Assembly (NCBI GenBank): GCA_963747835.1
Contig: CAVVGO010000007.1
Location: 620,001-684,000 of the forward strand
DNA from: JAJPKK01 sp963747835
GTDB taxonomy: Bacteria > Pseudomonadota > Alphaproteobacteria > Rhizobiales > Xanthobacteraceae
Reading direction: 5' to 3'
DNA length: 64,000 bases
The notes below the pieces were generated by a model. That model was given only the letters and a program-made list of their open reading frames with translations, was not told the origin of the DNA and ran no database searches. The number at the start of each line of letters is the position of its first letter. The first letter of the stretch is position 1. A program made the position numbers and the translations under genes. Positions 8,757 through 16,024 of this stretch are shown in pieces.

Positions 8757-10049
8757 GTGCTGACCGATACCGAGCCATCGCCTTCCCTAACGTCTTCCGT
8801 CGGTTCGCGCGAGTGTCCCGATGTCGTTTGGCCGCCTGAAGGCGTGCGGCGCATACCGTATGCCGTCTATTCCGATCCCGCGGTCTTCGAGCACGAGCAA
8901 CGCGCCATTTTTCGCGGACCGATCTGGCACTTCCTCGGTCTTGAGGCGCAGATTCCGGAGCCCGGATGTTTCGTCCTCGCGCAAATGGGCGAGACCCCGG
9001 TCATTCTCGTGCGCGAACGCGACGGCGACATCGGCGCGCTGGTCAATCGCTGTTCCCACAAGGGAACGCCGCTTGCCTTCGTGCCGTCCGGCAAAGTCGA
9101 CCAGTTCATGTGCGTCTATCATAACTGGTGCTATGACCTTTCGGGCAAGATGCTGTCCGCCGCCTTCGAGCGCGGCGTCCGCGGCAAGGGCGGCATGGCC
9201 TCGACATTCAAGAAGGAGCAGCACGGACTGCAGCGCCTGCGCGTGCATCGCATCTGCGGCCTGGTGTTCGGTACGTTGAGCGAGGATACGCCGCCGTTCG
9301 AGGACTATGTCGGCCCCGAATTCGTCGCCAACATCCAACGCGTATGCGGTCGTCCCATCCGGATTCTCGGGCAATACAGCCAGAAGCTGCCGTCGAACTG
9401 GAAGCTGTACATCGAGAACGTCAAGGACCCCTATCACGCCTCGATCCTGCACGCCTTCAACGGCGTCATGAAGCAGGATCGTTTGACAATGGAGGGCGGC
9501 ATCAAGATGGGTGCGCGCGGCTGGCACCATATCAGCTACTCCAAGATGCACACCGACACCGGCGGCGAGGTCTACTCGACCGGTGACCTGCGCAACGCCG
9601 AAATCGAAGCCTATGGATTTGGACTTCGCGATCACTCCATGACGGATATCTGGGACGATTTTGGTGACCGCGTCACCATGACGATCCAAACCATCTTCCC
9701 GAACTTCGTGCTGCAGCAACTGCGCAACTGTCTCGCGGTGCGCACCATCGTTCCCAAGAGCACCCATGAATCGGAATTGATGTGGACGGCGTTCGGCTAC
9801 CAGGATGACGATGAGCGCCGGCTGCAGGGACGGCTCAAGCAGGCCAACATGATGGGGCCCGCGGGCCTGATCGCGATGGAAGACGGGATGATCGGCGGCC
9901 TCGTCCAACGCGGTATCGCCGGCGACCTCGACAAGGCGGCGGTGATCGAAATGGGCGGCCATGGCATCGAGCCGATCCCGGGATCGCGCGTCTCGGAAGG
10001 CAGCGTCCGCGGTTTCTGGACCGGCTACCGCGCCCTGATGGGGCTCTGA
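8757..10049 (+). CDS. Rieske ring-hydroxylating oxygenase, large (alpha) subunit; anthranilate/salicylate-hydroxylase-like
   Basis: A 430-residue alpha subunit. The Rieske [2Fe-2S] ligands are Cys99, His101, Cys119 and His122 (CSHKGTPLA and CVYHNW). The mononuclear iron triad is Asp224, His227 and His232 in ENVKDPYHASILH. The overall pattern (PPEGVRRIPYAVYSD at the start, NWKLYIENVKDPYH, PAGLIAMEDG, VIEMGGHG) recalls the AndAc/NagG branch acting on anthranilate or salicylate, which is recognition from memory rather than a search. The start is GTG. The beta subunit follows after five bases. No ferredoxin or reductase gene lies nearby, so electrons must come from proteins encoded elsewhere. Confidence 0.88.
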   Translation: MLTDTEPSPSLTSSVGSRECPDVVWPPEGVRRIPYAVYSDPAVFEHEQRAIFRGPIWHFLGLEAQIPEPGCFVLAQMGETPVILVRERDGDIGALVNRCSHKGTPLAFVPSGKVDQFMCVYHNWCYDLSGKMLSAAFERGVRGKGGMASTFKKEQHGLQRLRVHRICGLVFGTLSEDTPPFEDYVGPEFVANIQRVCGRPIRILGQYSQKLPSNWKLYIENVKDPYHASILHAFNGVMKQDRLTMEGGIKMGARGWHHISYSKMHTDTGGEVYSTGDLRNAEIEAYGFGLRDHSMTDIWDDFGDRVTMTIQTIFPNFVLQQLRNCLAVRTIVPKSTHESELMWTAFGYQDDDERRLQGRLKQANMMGPAGLIAMEDGMIGGLVQRGIAGDLDKAAVIEMGGHGIEPIPGSRVSEGSVRGFWTGYRALMGL

Positions 10050-10054
10050 CGTCA

Positions 10055-10543
10055 ATGAATGTCAAAGTATTTCACGAGCAAATTACGCCGACGCAGGCGC
10101 GTTCGCTGCTCGTCGCCTACACATATGTCCTTGACGAGGGGCCGCTCGCGGACTGGCCGACCCTTTTCACCGAGCCTTGCCTCTACCGCATCACGACGCG
10201 GCAGAACGAGGAGCGCAACATGCCGCTCTCGATCATGCTGTGCGACAATCAGGCGATGCTTTACGACCGCGTCGAGGCAGTGGAGAAAGCCAACATCTAC
10301 GAGCCGCATTATTATCGCCACGTGCTGTCGGATTCGCGCACATTGCGGACGACATCCGACTCGATCTGGCTGGAGACGAGCTTCATCTGCGTGCGCACTA
10401 TGCTGGATGGACGGATGAGCCTGTTCACGGCCGGCAAGTATATCGACGAGGTCGTAGCCTCCGCGGGCCGGCCGCTGTTCCGCGCCAAGACGGTCGTGCT
10501 CAATTCCTCCCAGGTCGACACCTTGATCGCCAAGCCGCTTTGA
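10055..10543 (+). CDS. Ring-hydroxylating oxygenase, small (beta) subunit
   Basis: A 162-residue protein of the SnoaL/NTF2-like fold used by beta subunits of aromatic ring dioxygenases. It opens with a helix (ARSLLVAYTYVLDEG), then the hallmark aromatic-rich strand LYRITTRQNEERNMPL and the segment YEPHYYRHVLSDSR, which corresponds to the conserved RxxH region of the family. It is placed five bases after the alpha subunit and five bases before the RraA-like gene, so the three are clearly one operon. The role is structural, completing the alpha3beta3 oxygenase. Confidence 0.85.
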   Translation: MNVKVFHEQITPTQARSLLVAYTYVLDEGPLADWPTLFTEPCLYRITTRQNEERNMPLSIMLCDNQAMLYDRVEAVEKANIYEPHYYRHVLSDSRTLRTTSDSIWLETSFICVRTMLDGRMSLFTAGKYIDEVVASAGRPLFRAKTVVLNSSQVDTLIAKPL

Positions 10544-10547
10544 GCGC

Positions 10548-11297
10548 ATGTCGAACGTGTTGACGGCACCGGACCGCGAGCGGCTGACTCAGGTCAGCGT
10601 CGCCACCATCAGCACCTGCCTCTATCGCGCCGGCATTAAGGTGGTTGTTCCGCACGGCGTGCGGCCGCTCTCATCCGGTCAGCCGCGCATGGTCGGGGAA
10701 GCCTTCACGCTGCGCTTCATACCGATGCGGGACGACGTCGGCGGGATGTCGACTTATGGATCGTCGTCTTACGGCTCGGGCAATGTTCATCAGCGGGCGT
10801 TTGAGGAATGTCCGCCCGGCCACGTCCTCGTCATGGATACCCGCGGCGAGACCCGCGGGTGCTCGTGCGGTGACCTGCTGATCGGCCGCCTGAAGGCGCG
10901 GGGTTGCGCCGGGGTGGTGACCGACGGCGGATTTCGCGATACGCCCGACATCGCGCTGCTCGAGTTTCCGGCCTACCAGCGTCGCCCGGTCCCGGCGCCG
11001 AGCTTCGGCCGGCTGCAGGCGATCGAGCTCAATGCGCCGATCGGCTGCTCCGACGTCGCCGTCTATCCGGGCGACATCGTGGTCGGTGATGCTGAGGGCG
11101 TCGTGGTCATTCCCGCGAACATGGCGCAGCGCATTGCGACCGAAGCCTACGGCATGACACAATACGACACGTTTGCCGCCGAGGAGATTGCGCGCGGACG
11201 CAGCATCGTCGGCCTTTACCCCGCGACCGACGCTTCGCGGATCGAATTCGAGCGCTGGCAGCAGCAGCGTGATGGCGGCCGACGCGCGCCGCCGTGA
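10548..11297 (+). CDS. RraA-like / HMG-CHA aldolase-family protein
   Basis: A 249-residue protein of the RraA/MenG-like family. The characteristic core is present: GDLLIGRLKARGCAGVVTDG followed by GFRD, the Arg-Asp pair that in aldolase members binds substrate and metal. YPGDIVVGDAEGVVVIP also matches the family. In aromatic catabolic clusters such proteins act as 4-hydroxy-4-methyl-2-oxoglutarate/4-carboxy-4-hydroxy-2-oxoadipate aldolases or oxaloacetate decarboxylases; the ribonuclease-inhibitor role of E. coli RraA is unlikely here. Co-transcription with the Rieske oxygenase supports a catabolic function. Confidence 0.82.
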   Translation: MSNVLTAPDRERLTQVSVATISTCLYRAGIKVVVPHGVRPLSSGQPRMVGEAFTLRFIPMRDDVGGMSTYGSSSYGSGNVHQRAFEECPPGHVLVMDTRGETRGCSCGDLLIGRLKARGCAGVVTDGGFRDTPDIALLEFPAYQRRPVPAPSFGRLQAIELNAPIGCSDVAVYPGDIVVGDAEGVVVIPANMAQRIATEAYGMTQYDTFAAEEIARGRSIVGLYPATDASRIEFERWQQQRDGGRRAPP

Positions 11298-11467
11298 TAC
11301 GTCCCCCCTCGGCGGACACTTCCGGCATTCTAATGCGGCGCGATTTTTGCTTTGCCGCACGGGGTTACAATTCGACTCCGGTATAGCGATCGGTCGCGCG
11401 GGCGGCCTCCGGCCTCGAATTGTCTCGTCGTCGTAGTGCCAGGTCGCTGAAGACGGGGAGGATGTTC

Positions 11468-12337
11468 ATGTCGAACCGAAGTTCCACCTGTGCGGTTTTA
11501 GTCGCGTTAGCAACCGCGATGACCATGATGGTCAGCGTCGCTCAGGCGGCGGACAACTCGAAATACCCCAACCTCCAGGGCCAGTGGCGTCGCTTCATTG
11601 TCCCGGGCGTCGGAGGCCAAGGAGCATTCGATCAGACCAAGCCGTGGGGAGCGCCGCAACAGGCGCCGCTGACGCCCGAGTATCAGGCGATCTTCGAGGC
11701 GAGCCTCGCCGATCAGGCGGCCGGCGGACACGGCGGCGATCCGGGATTTTCATGCTTCGCCTACGGGATGCCGCGGATGATGAACGTCTATAGCCCGATG
11801 GAAATCCTGGTCACGCCGGAAACCACCCACATCCTGATCTACAATCTCGACCATGGCCGCCGCATCTTCACCGACGGACGCAATTGGCCGGAAGACGCCG
11901 AGGCGAGCTTCCAGGGCTATTCGATCGGCAAATGGCTCGATACCGATGGCGACGGTCGCTACGACACGCTCGAAGTCGAGACCCGCGGCCCCTTCAAAGG
12001 TCCCCGCACCTACGACGCCAGCGGCCTGCCGCTGCATCATGACAATCAGTCGGTCTTCAAGGAGCGCATGTTTCTCGACAAGGACGATCCGAACGTCATG
12101 CATAACCTGACCACGGTCTTCGACCATGCCTTGACGCATCCCTGGACCGTGGACAGGAGATACGTGCGCAGCAAAGAACCGCAGCCGACCTGGATCGAGA
12201 ACACCTGCACCGAGAACAATCATCACATCAGCATCGCGGACGACAATTATTTCCTGAGCGCGGATGGCCTTTTGATGCCCGCCAGGAAAGATCAGGCACC
12301 GCCGGATTTGCGGTATTTCAAGCCGAAGCGGAAGTGA
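11468..12337 (+). CDS. Secreted protein of unknown function
   Basis: About 289 residues from ATG 11468, chosen because GGGGAGG ends six bases upstream; ATG 11462 would leave no spacing and an upstream in-frame start gives a poor N-terminus. There is a clear signal peptide (CAVLVALATAMTMMVSVAQA, cleavage before ADNSKY). The mature part contains LQGQWRRF, NVYSPMEILVTPETTHI, a possible Ca-binding-like DTDGDGRYDTLEVETRGPF and HPWTVDRRYVR. These segments recall periplasmic proteins often found beside aromatic or terpenoid oxidation genes, but I cannot name the family. It lies downstream of the oxygenase operon after about 170 bases. Confidence 0.7.
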   Translation: MSNRSSTCAVLVALATAMTMMVSVAQAADNSKYPNLQGQWRRFIVPGVGGQGAFDQTKPWGAPQQAPLTPEYQAIFEASLADQAAGGHGGDPGFSCFAYGMPRMMNVYSPMEILVTPETTHILIYNLDHGRRIFTDGRNWPEDAEASFQGYSIGKWLDTDGDGRYDTLEVETRGPFKGPRTYDASGLPLHHDNQSVFKERMFLDKDDPNVMHNLTTVFDHALTHPWTVDRRYVRSKEPQPTWIENTCTENNHHISIADDNYFLSADGLLMPARKDQAPPDLRYFKPKRK

Positions 12338-12736
12338 AGGCGTGGAGTCCGCGCCGCACTTGATATCGCGCGGCAATTGCAGGGCGTTCCGGAGCGGACT
12401 AGATAATAGGAATTCCCTGCTAACAGCGAAAATAACAGCGAATTTCTCGGATTTTTGGGTGTTTTGGCCATTTTTGGCAACTTTTCGCGTCAATTTTAGT
12501 CGCTATTTCATGGAGTTGTGCGCAAATGCCTGTTGAGATGCGGAACTGCGAATTTGCTCTGCCGGAACAAGGAATTGATTCGCGGAACACCGAATATCTG
12601 CGAATTGCTCATGCTTCCGGCCTCAGCGCGTTTGGGAATAATTCAATAGGCCTCACCTTATCATTATAGGCCTACATTGTCAATTATTGCGCACGGGACG
12701 GCCTCCCCGCCCGGCGAAGCTCACCGCCTAGCAGGC

Positions 12737-12830
12737 AGGGCGCATTAAGCGTAGCGCGCGCCATTCCGGGCGGACGATACGCGAGCGCAGTTGAGATCGA
12801 GCGGTGCAATGCGCTACGCTTATTGCACCC
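12737..12830. repeat. Palindromic intergenic element, copy 1 (diverged)
   Basis: The right arm at 12803-12829 (GGTGCAAT, eleven bases, ATTGCACC) is identical to the right arms of the copies at 14.8 and 15.3 kb, while the left arm is degraded (AGGGCGCATTAAGCGTAGCG). The middle (CCATTCCGG...GAGATCGAGCGG) is also recognisably the same. This is the oldest-looking copy of the three. Confidence 0.75.
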
Positions 12831-12840
12831 TGCGAAATGA

Positions 12841-12906
12841 TTATTGGGGGCTGCCGCTGCTGTCGCTCGCTCAAGATGCGCATTGTCTGTCGTCGGCGAA
12901 TTATTG
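12841..12906 (+). pseudogene. 3' remnant of a DUF3551-type gene
   Basis: The frame ending at the TGA at 12904-12906 reads GLPLLSLAQDAHCLSSANY, almost the same as the C-terminus of the intact DUF3551 protein at 15.5 kb (VPLLSLAQNDAHCPSSANY). Nothing upstream in frame resembles the rest of that protein; instead the palindromic element ends about ten bases before. The remnant therefore looks like the tail left after deletion or replacement at the repeat. Confidence 0.6.
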
Positions 12907-13055
12907 ATTGCACGGTAGGCGATTGCGGCGCATCGCGCGGCCCCAGCATGGCGAGTCAGAAATATTGCGGGCTCGTATGAGATTTATTTGCCGTGCGGGA
13001 GCTTCGATAACCGGATATTCTCGGCTGCGCGTACCGGGAAACGTGGAGGAGCGCG

Positions 13056-13976
13056 ATGAAGAAAACGTCCAGGTCGAGGTTAGTCACCTGCCTGCTTGGA
13101 GCGGGAGTCCTGTCCTTGGGCGCAGGCGCAAGCCTTGGGCAGGGTCAGCCGCCGGCCGATCATCCGACGGTCACCGTCAGGGGGCAGACGTATACGCCGC
13201 GGTCGATACTGGCACGCAACATGGGTACCGCGGCCGACCAGACAACGGCGTTTCCGCCCCACAAGATCATCGGCAATATCTACTATGTCGGAACCAGGAC
13301 GCTCAGTTCCTTCCTGATCGTAACGCCGGACGGAAATATCCTTCTCGACAGCACCTATGAGCGCAATGTGCCGACGATCGAAAAGTCGGTCACGGACCTC
13401 GGATTCAAGTTTTCCGATATCAAGATCCTGATCGGAAACCACGCCCACGGCGATCATCAGGAGGGCGATGCCCTGGTCAAGCAGATGACCGGTGCGCAGG
13501 CGATGATGATGGCCGAGGACGTGCCGGCGCTTCAAGCGATGAAGCCCGGCGGCAAGGAGCATCCGATCGACAGGATACTGCGCGACGGGGATTCGGTGAT
13601 GCTCGGCGGCACCACGCTCGTCGCGCATCTGACGCCGGGCCACACGCGCGGCTGCACCACCTGGACCACGACCGCTCAGGAGGGTGGAAAGATCTACAAC
13701 GTGATGTTCGGATGCAGCTTGCGCCCGCCCGCGGTGCTGACGCCGGCGATTATCGAGGAGCTCAGCCGCGCCTACAAGATCGTGCGTGCGCTCCCCTGTG
13801 ACGTGCAACTCGGAGATCACGGCGCCCAGTACGGCATGCAGGAGAAATACGCGAAGCGTGCGGAAGGTGCCCCGAATCCCTTCATTGACCCTGCCTCCTG
13901 CACGCTCGAGGCGGACGTCGAGGAAGCCATGTTCCGCGCCCTCCTGACCGAGCAGCAGCAAGCCGCCCGTCCATAG
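13056..13976 (+). CDS. Subclass B3-like metallo-beta-lactamase fold hydrolase, secreted
   Basis: A 306-residue protein with a signal peptide (LVTCLLGAGVLSLGAGASLG). Zinc-site motifs in order are HAHGDH at residues 129-134, His196 in LTPGHTRGCTTW and His255 in LGDHGAQYGM. This is the HxHxDH/H/H set of B3 metallo-beta-lactamases, and GHTxGCTTW is typical of that subclass. GGAGG precedes the ATG by seven bases. Environmental B3 enzymes of this type (BJP-1-like in Bradyrhizobium) hydrolyse beta-lactams, but other hydrolases share the fold, so resistance is likely though not shown. It stands alone between repeat-rich intergenic regions. Confidence 0.85.
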   Translation: MKKTSRSRLVTCLLGAGVLSLGAGASLGQGQPPADHPTVTVRGQTYTPRSILARNMGTAADQTTAFPPHKIIGNIYYVGTRTLSSFLIVTPDGNILLDSTYERNVPTIEKSVTDLGFKFSDIKILIGNHAHGDHQEGDALVKQMTGAQAMMMAEDVPALQAMKPGGKEHPIDRILRDGDSVMLGGTTLVAHLTPGHTRGCTTWTTTAQEGGKIYNVMFGCSLRPPAVLTPAIIEELSRAYKIVRALPCDVQLGDHGAQYGMQEKYAKRAEGAPNPFIDPASCTLEADVEEAMFRALLTEQQQAARP

Positions 13977-14057
13977 CGGTCGGCACGCTTGCGGCACTTT
14001 TTTACTCTGCCTTTCGCGCCGCATCGGGCCGGCGCGGCGCCGCGTTCATCACCGCCG

Positions 14058-14564
14058 TCAGGGATGATCGACATAGCCCCTGGCGCGGCGGCGAAGCGAC
14101 GCCCGGCGTGGCGATCGCCTGCCGGCGCGCGATCTCGCCTGGCTCTTGGGCTCGAGAAAGACCGCATCGGCCGAGGCAGCGAGCCGATCATTGGCTACCT
14201 CGATCATATGCGCAAAGAACTTCATCCGCTCGGCCGAATTGAGAAGGCTGCTAATGATCTGGCGCATCTGCCCGGGGCCGATGTCCTCGTGCAATTTCAT
14301 CAGGACCTTTTTCGGCTGTTGCACGATACCGGCGGCGATGCGTGACGACATTCCGAGGCCATGCATGAGTTCGACGGTCGGCCCCGGCCTGCGCCAAGGC
14401 TTGAAGTCGACGGCCAGAAGGCGAACGGATGCGAGCTTGCCTTTGCCCGACCGGCGGCGGGGAACGAGCTCGAGATCGCTCCGGAATGCTCTTGTGCTGG
14501 AGCGCCGCCTCTTGGACACGAGCCTTACGGTGGCCGGGTTGAGCGGAATGATGCGTGCGGTCAT
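14058..14564 (-). CDS. Hypothetical basic protein
   Basis: A 168-residue protein with a good ribosome site (AAGGGG just before the ATG on the minus strand). It is rich in arginine and lysine at both ends, with a central helix-forming part (SSRIAAGIVQQPKKVLMKLH and MRQIISSLLNSAERMKFFAH). I do not recognise the family and see no signal peptide or membrane segment. An overlapping plus-strand frame is open over the same stretch but has no convincing start signal. It is possibly DNA- or RNA-associated because of its charge; that is a guess. Confidence 0.5.
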   Translation of the reverse strand: MTARIIPLNPATVRLVSKRRRSSTRAFRSDLELVPRRRSGKGKLASVRLLAVDFKPWRRPGPTVELMHGLGMSSRIAAGIVQQPKKVLMKLHEDIGPGQMRQIISSLLNSAERMKFFAHMIEVANDRLAASADAVFLEPKSQARSRAGRRSPRRASLRRRARGYVDHP

Positions 14565-14817
14565 ATTTCCCCTTCTCGCTGTTCAACGACCATTAAGCTG
14601 CCCTGAATTTTCGCGGCACTCGTGCGGTGCCGTCGCACGCGGCGATTCGTGCCGCGAGAACGGCTTGGTTGTCAACAAATTATTTCTTCTAACCAATTGA
14701 AATTATTAACGTTAATTCATTCAGCGGCGGCGAGGTTGCCGCCGATCTGACGTTCCATGCGGCAATGACTCATCGCCTCGGGGCGAAGTGAATCCGAACC
14801 GCGAGACCAAGGTCGAA

Positions 14818-14923
14818 GCAGCACGCACGGCGCAATAAGCGTAGCGCATTGCGCCATTCCGGTGCGAAGGCTACGCGAGGGTGGTTGAGACGGAGCGGTG
14901 CAATGCGCTACGCTTATTGCACC
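14818..14923. repeat. Palindromic intergenic element, copy 2
   Basis: This 106-base element is identical base for base to the copy at 15343. It has two 27-base arms, each itself a hairpin: left GGCGCAAT...ATTGCGCC at 14829-14855 and right GGTGCAAT...ATTGCACC at 14897-14923. The arms are also inverted relative to each other (GCAATAAGCGTAGCGC against GCGCTACGCTTATTGC), so the whole element can fold as two small hairpins or one long cruciform. It ends seven bases before the VOC start codon and must form that gene's 5' leader. Confidence 0.9.
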
Positions 14924-14930
14924 CAACGGA

Positions 14931-15326
14931 ATGACGATGAAGCGCACATGGACGATCATCGGCGTCGCTGACGTGCCCCAGAGCTTCAAGTGGTACCAGT
15001 CGCTACTTGGCCTGCCGAAGACGGCTGCTGCCCACGACGACTTCGGGCAAATCGTCGACTCGGACGGAACAGTCTTGCTTTGTCTCCACGCGTGGGGTGC
15101 CCACGAGCATCCCTCGCTGACAAGTCCCCACCACGCCGAGCCTGGCAACGGCCTCCTCTTGTTCTTCCGGGTCGACAACTTTGAAGCAGCGTTGCCGAGG
15201 GCGCGCGCGCTCGTTGGCCGGCTGGAAGAAGATCCACATGTGAATCCCAACACTGGAACCGCGGAGTTTTCGCTTCGAGATCCTGACGGCTATTACGTCA
15301 CCATCAGTGCGCTCAATCCGGCGTAG
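14931..15326 (+). CDS. VOC-family (glyoxalase/bleomycin-resistance-like) protein
   Basis: A 131-residue single-module vicinal-oxygen-chelate protein. The start MTMKRTWTIIGVADVPQSFK and the pattern WYQSLLGLP, VLLCLHAW, GLLLFFRVDNFEAAL, FSLRDPDGYYVTIS are typical of the fold, with RDPDGYY carrying the usual last metal-ligand region. Family members include glyoxalases, dioxygenases and antibiotic-sequestering proteins; the specific role is not evident. An in-frame ATG two codons downstream is an alternative start. The gene is bracketed by two identical 106-base palindromic repeats in direct orientation, which suggests it may have moved or duplicated as a cassette. Confidence 0.85.
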   Translation: MTMKRTWTIIGVADVPQSFKWYQSLLGLPKTAAAHDDFGQIVDSDGTVLLCLHAWGAHEHPSLTSPHHAEPGNGLLLFFRVDNFEAALPRARALVGRLEEDPHVNPNTGTAEFSLRDPDGYYVTISALNPA

Positions 15327-15342
15327 CCCTTTAGTAGAGCCG

Positions 15343-15448
15343 GCAGCACGCACGGCGCAATAAGCGTAGCGCATTGCGCCATTCCGGTGCGAAGGCTACG
15401 CGAGGGTGGTTGAGACGGAGCGGTGCAATGCGCTACGCTTATTGCACC
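15343..15448. repeat. Palindromic intergenic element, copy 3
   Basis: Identical to copy 2 over 106 bases, in the same orientation, 525 bases further on. Arms are at 15354-15380 and 15422-15448. It begins 16 bases after the VOC stop codon, where it could also serve as a transcription terminator or mRNA-stabilising structure. Confidence 0.9.
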
Positions 15449-15542
15449 TTACGAATGTCCGTTCGGGGTCTTGGTTGTGCGAAAACGGGTCATCACCAAT
15501 CCTGGGACGTGCTGTGATTGAACGAAGGCCGAGGAGCAACAT

Positions 15543-15866
15543 ATGCGCATCTGTCTCGCCGTCGCCGCCATCCTGGCTCTTTGCGTAGAGGCCAACGCGT
15601 ACGACATCGTCGGCAAGAGATGTTCGGCGCAAGCCGATGCAAGAGGATTGTCCGGCCAGGACCGTGCTCAATTCCGCGCGTGGTGCCGGGCAAGCTATGT
15701 CTCCAGAAGGCCGAATGCCCCGCCTGTCGTTGTCTATCCGCAATATCACTCCAATTGCCTGGAGGGTGTCGCGGCCTCTTTGTTCATCGGAGGCTGCCCC
15801 CTGTGCGTGCCGCTGCTGTCGCTCGCGCAGAACGACGCGCATTGTCCGTCGTCGGCGAATTATTGA
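15543..15866 (+). CDS. DUF3551-type small secreted protein
   Basis: A 107-residue protein with a signal peptide (ICLAVAAILALCVEANAYD). The mature part has several cysteines (KRCSAQ, WCRASY, NCLEGV, GGCPLC, AHCPSS) and the YPQYHSNCLEG segment typical of the DUF3551 family abundant in Bradyrhizobiaceae. Function unknown; periplasmic with possible disulfides. Its 3' end is nearly duplicated as a remnant at 12.9 kb. Confidence 0.7.
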   Translation: MRICLAVAAILALCVEANAYDIVGKRCSAQADARGLSGQDRAQFRAWCRASYVSRRPNAPPVVVYPQYHSNCLEGVAASLFIGGCPLCVPLLSLAQNDAHCPSSANY

Positions 15867-16024
15867 TTGCGGTCGGGGATAGAGCACGCCAGCCTTCGCG
15901 AAGACCATCCAACTAGATTGGATTTTGCACCGCGCCTCGTGACGAGCTTCGGCAGCCTTTCTGTTGCATGTTTGGTCGGCTACTGCGCGCGCTGTGCGTG
16001 TGCGCCGAGCGCGAGGGGCCTCCT

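Larger units (their letters stand above)
12338..13055. other. Gene-free stretch with AT-rich part, palindromic repeat and gene remnant
   Basis: No intact gene is convincing here. The first part (12400-12700) is conspicuously AT-rich, with runs such as TTTTTGGGTGTTTTGGCC. The second part holds a diverged copy of the double-palindrome element and, directly after it, the last codons of a DUF3551-type gene. The metallo-beta-lactamase start and its GGAGG ribosome site end the interval. Confidence 0.6.

Noticed and set aside
8787..10055. Long minus-strand open frame over the Rieske alpha subunit
   Set aside because: Asp/His/Arg-rich antisense translation without recognisable domains; the plus strand carries all catalytic residues.
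14146..14700. Plus-strand frame overlapping the basic hypothetical protein
   Set aside because: No ribosome site, and the minus-strand frame has AAGGGG before its ATG and more protein-like sequence. Not excluded with certainty.
12700..15450. CRISPR array
   Set aside because: The repeats are 100-base palindromic elements separated by genes, without regular short spacers; no cas genes are present.
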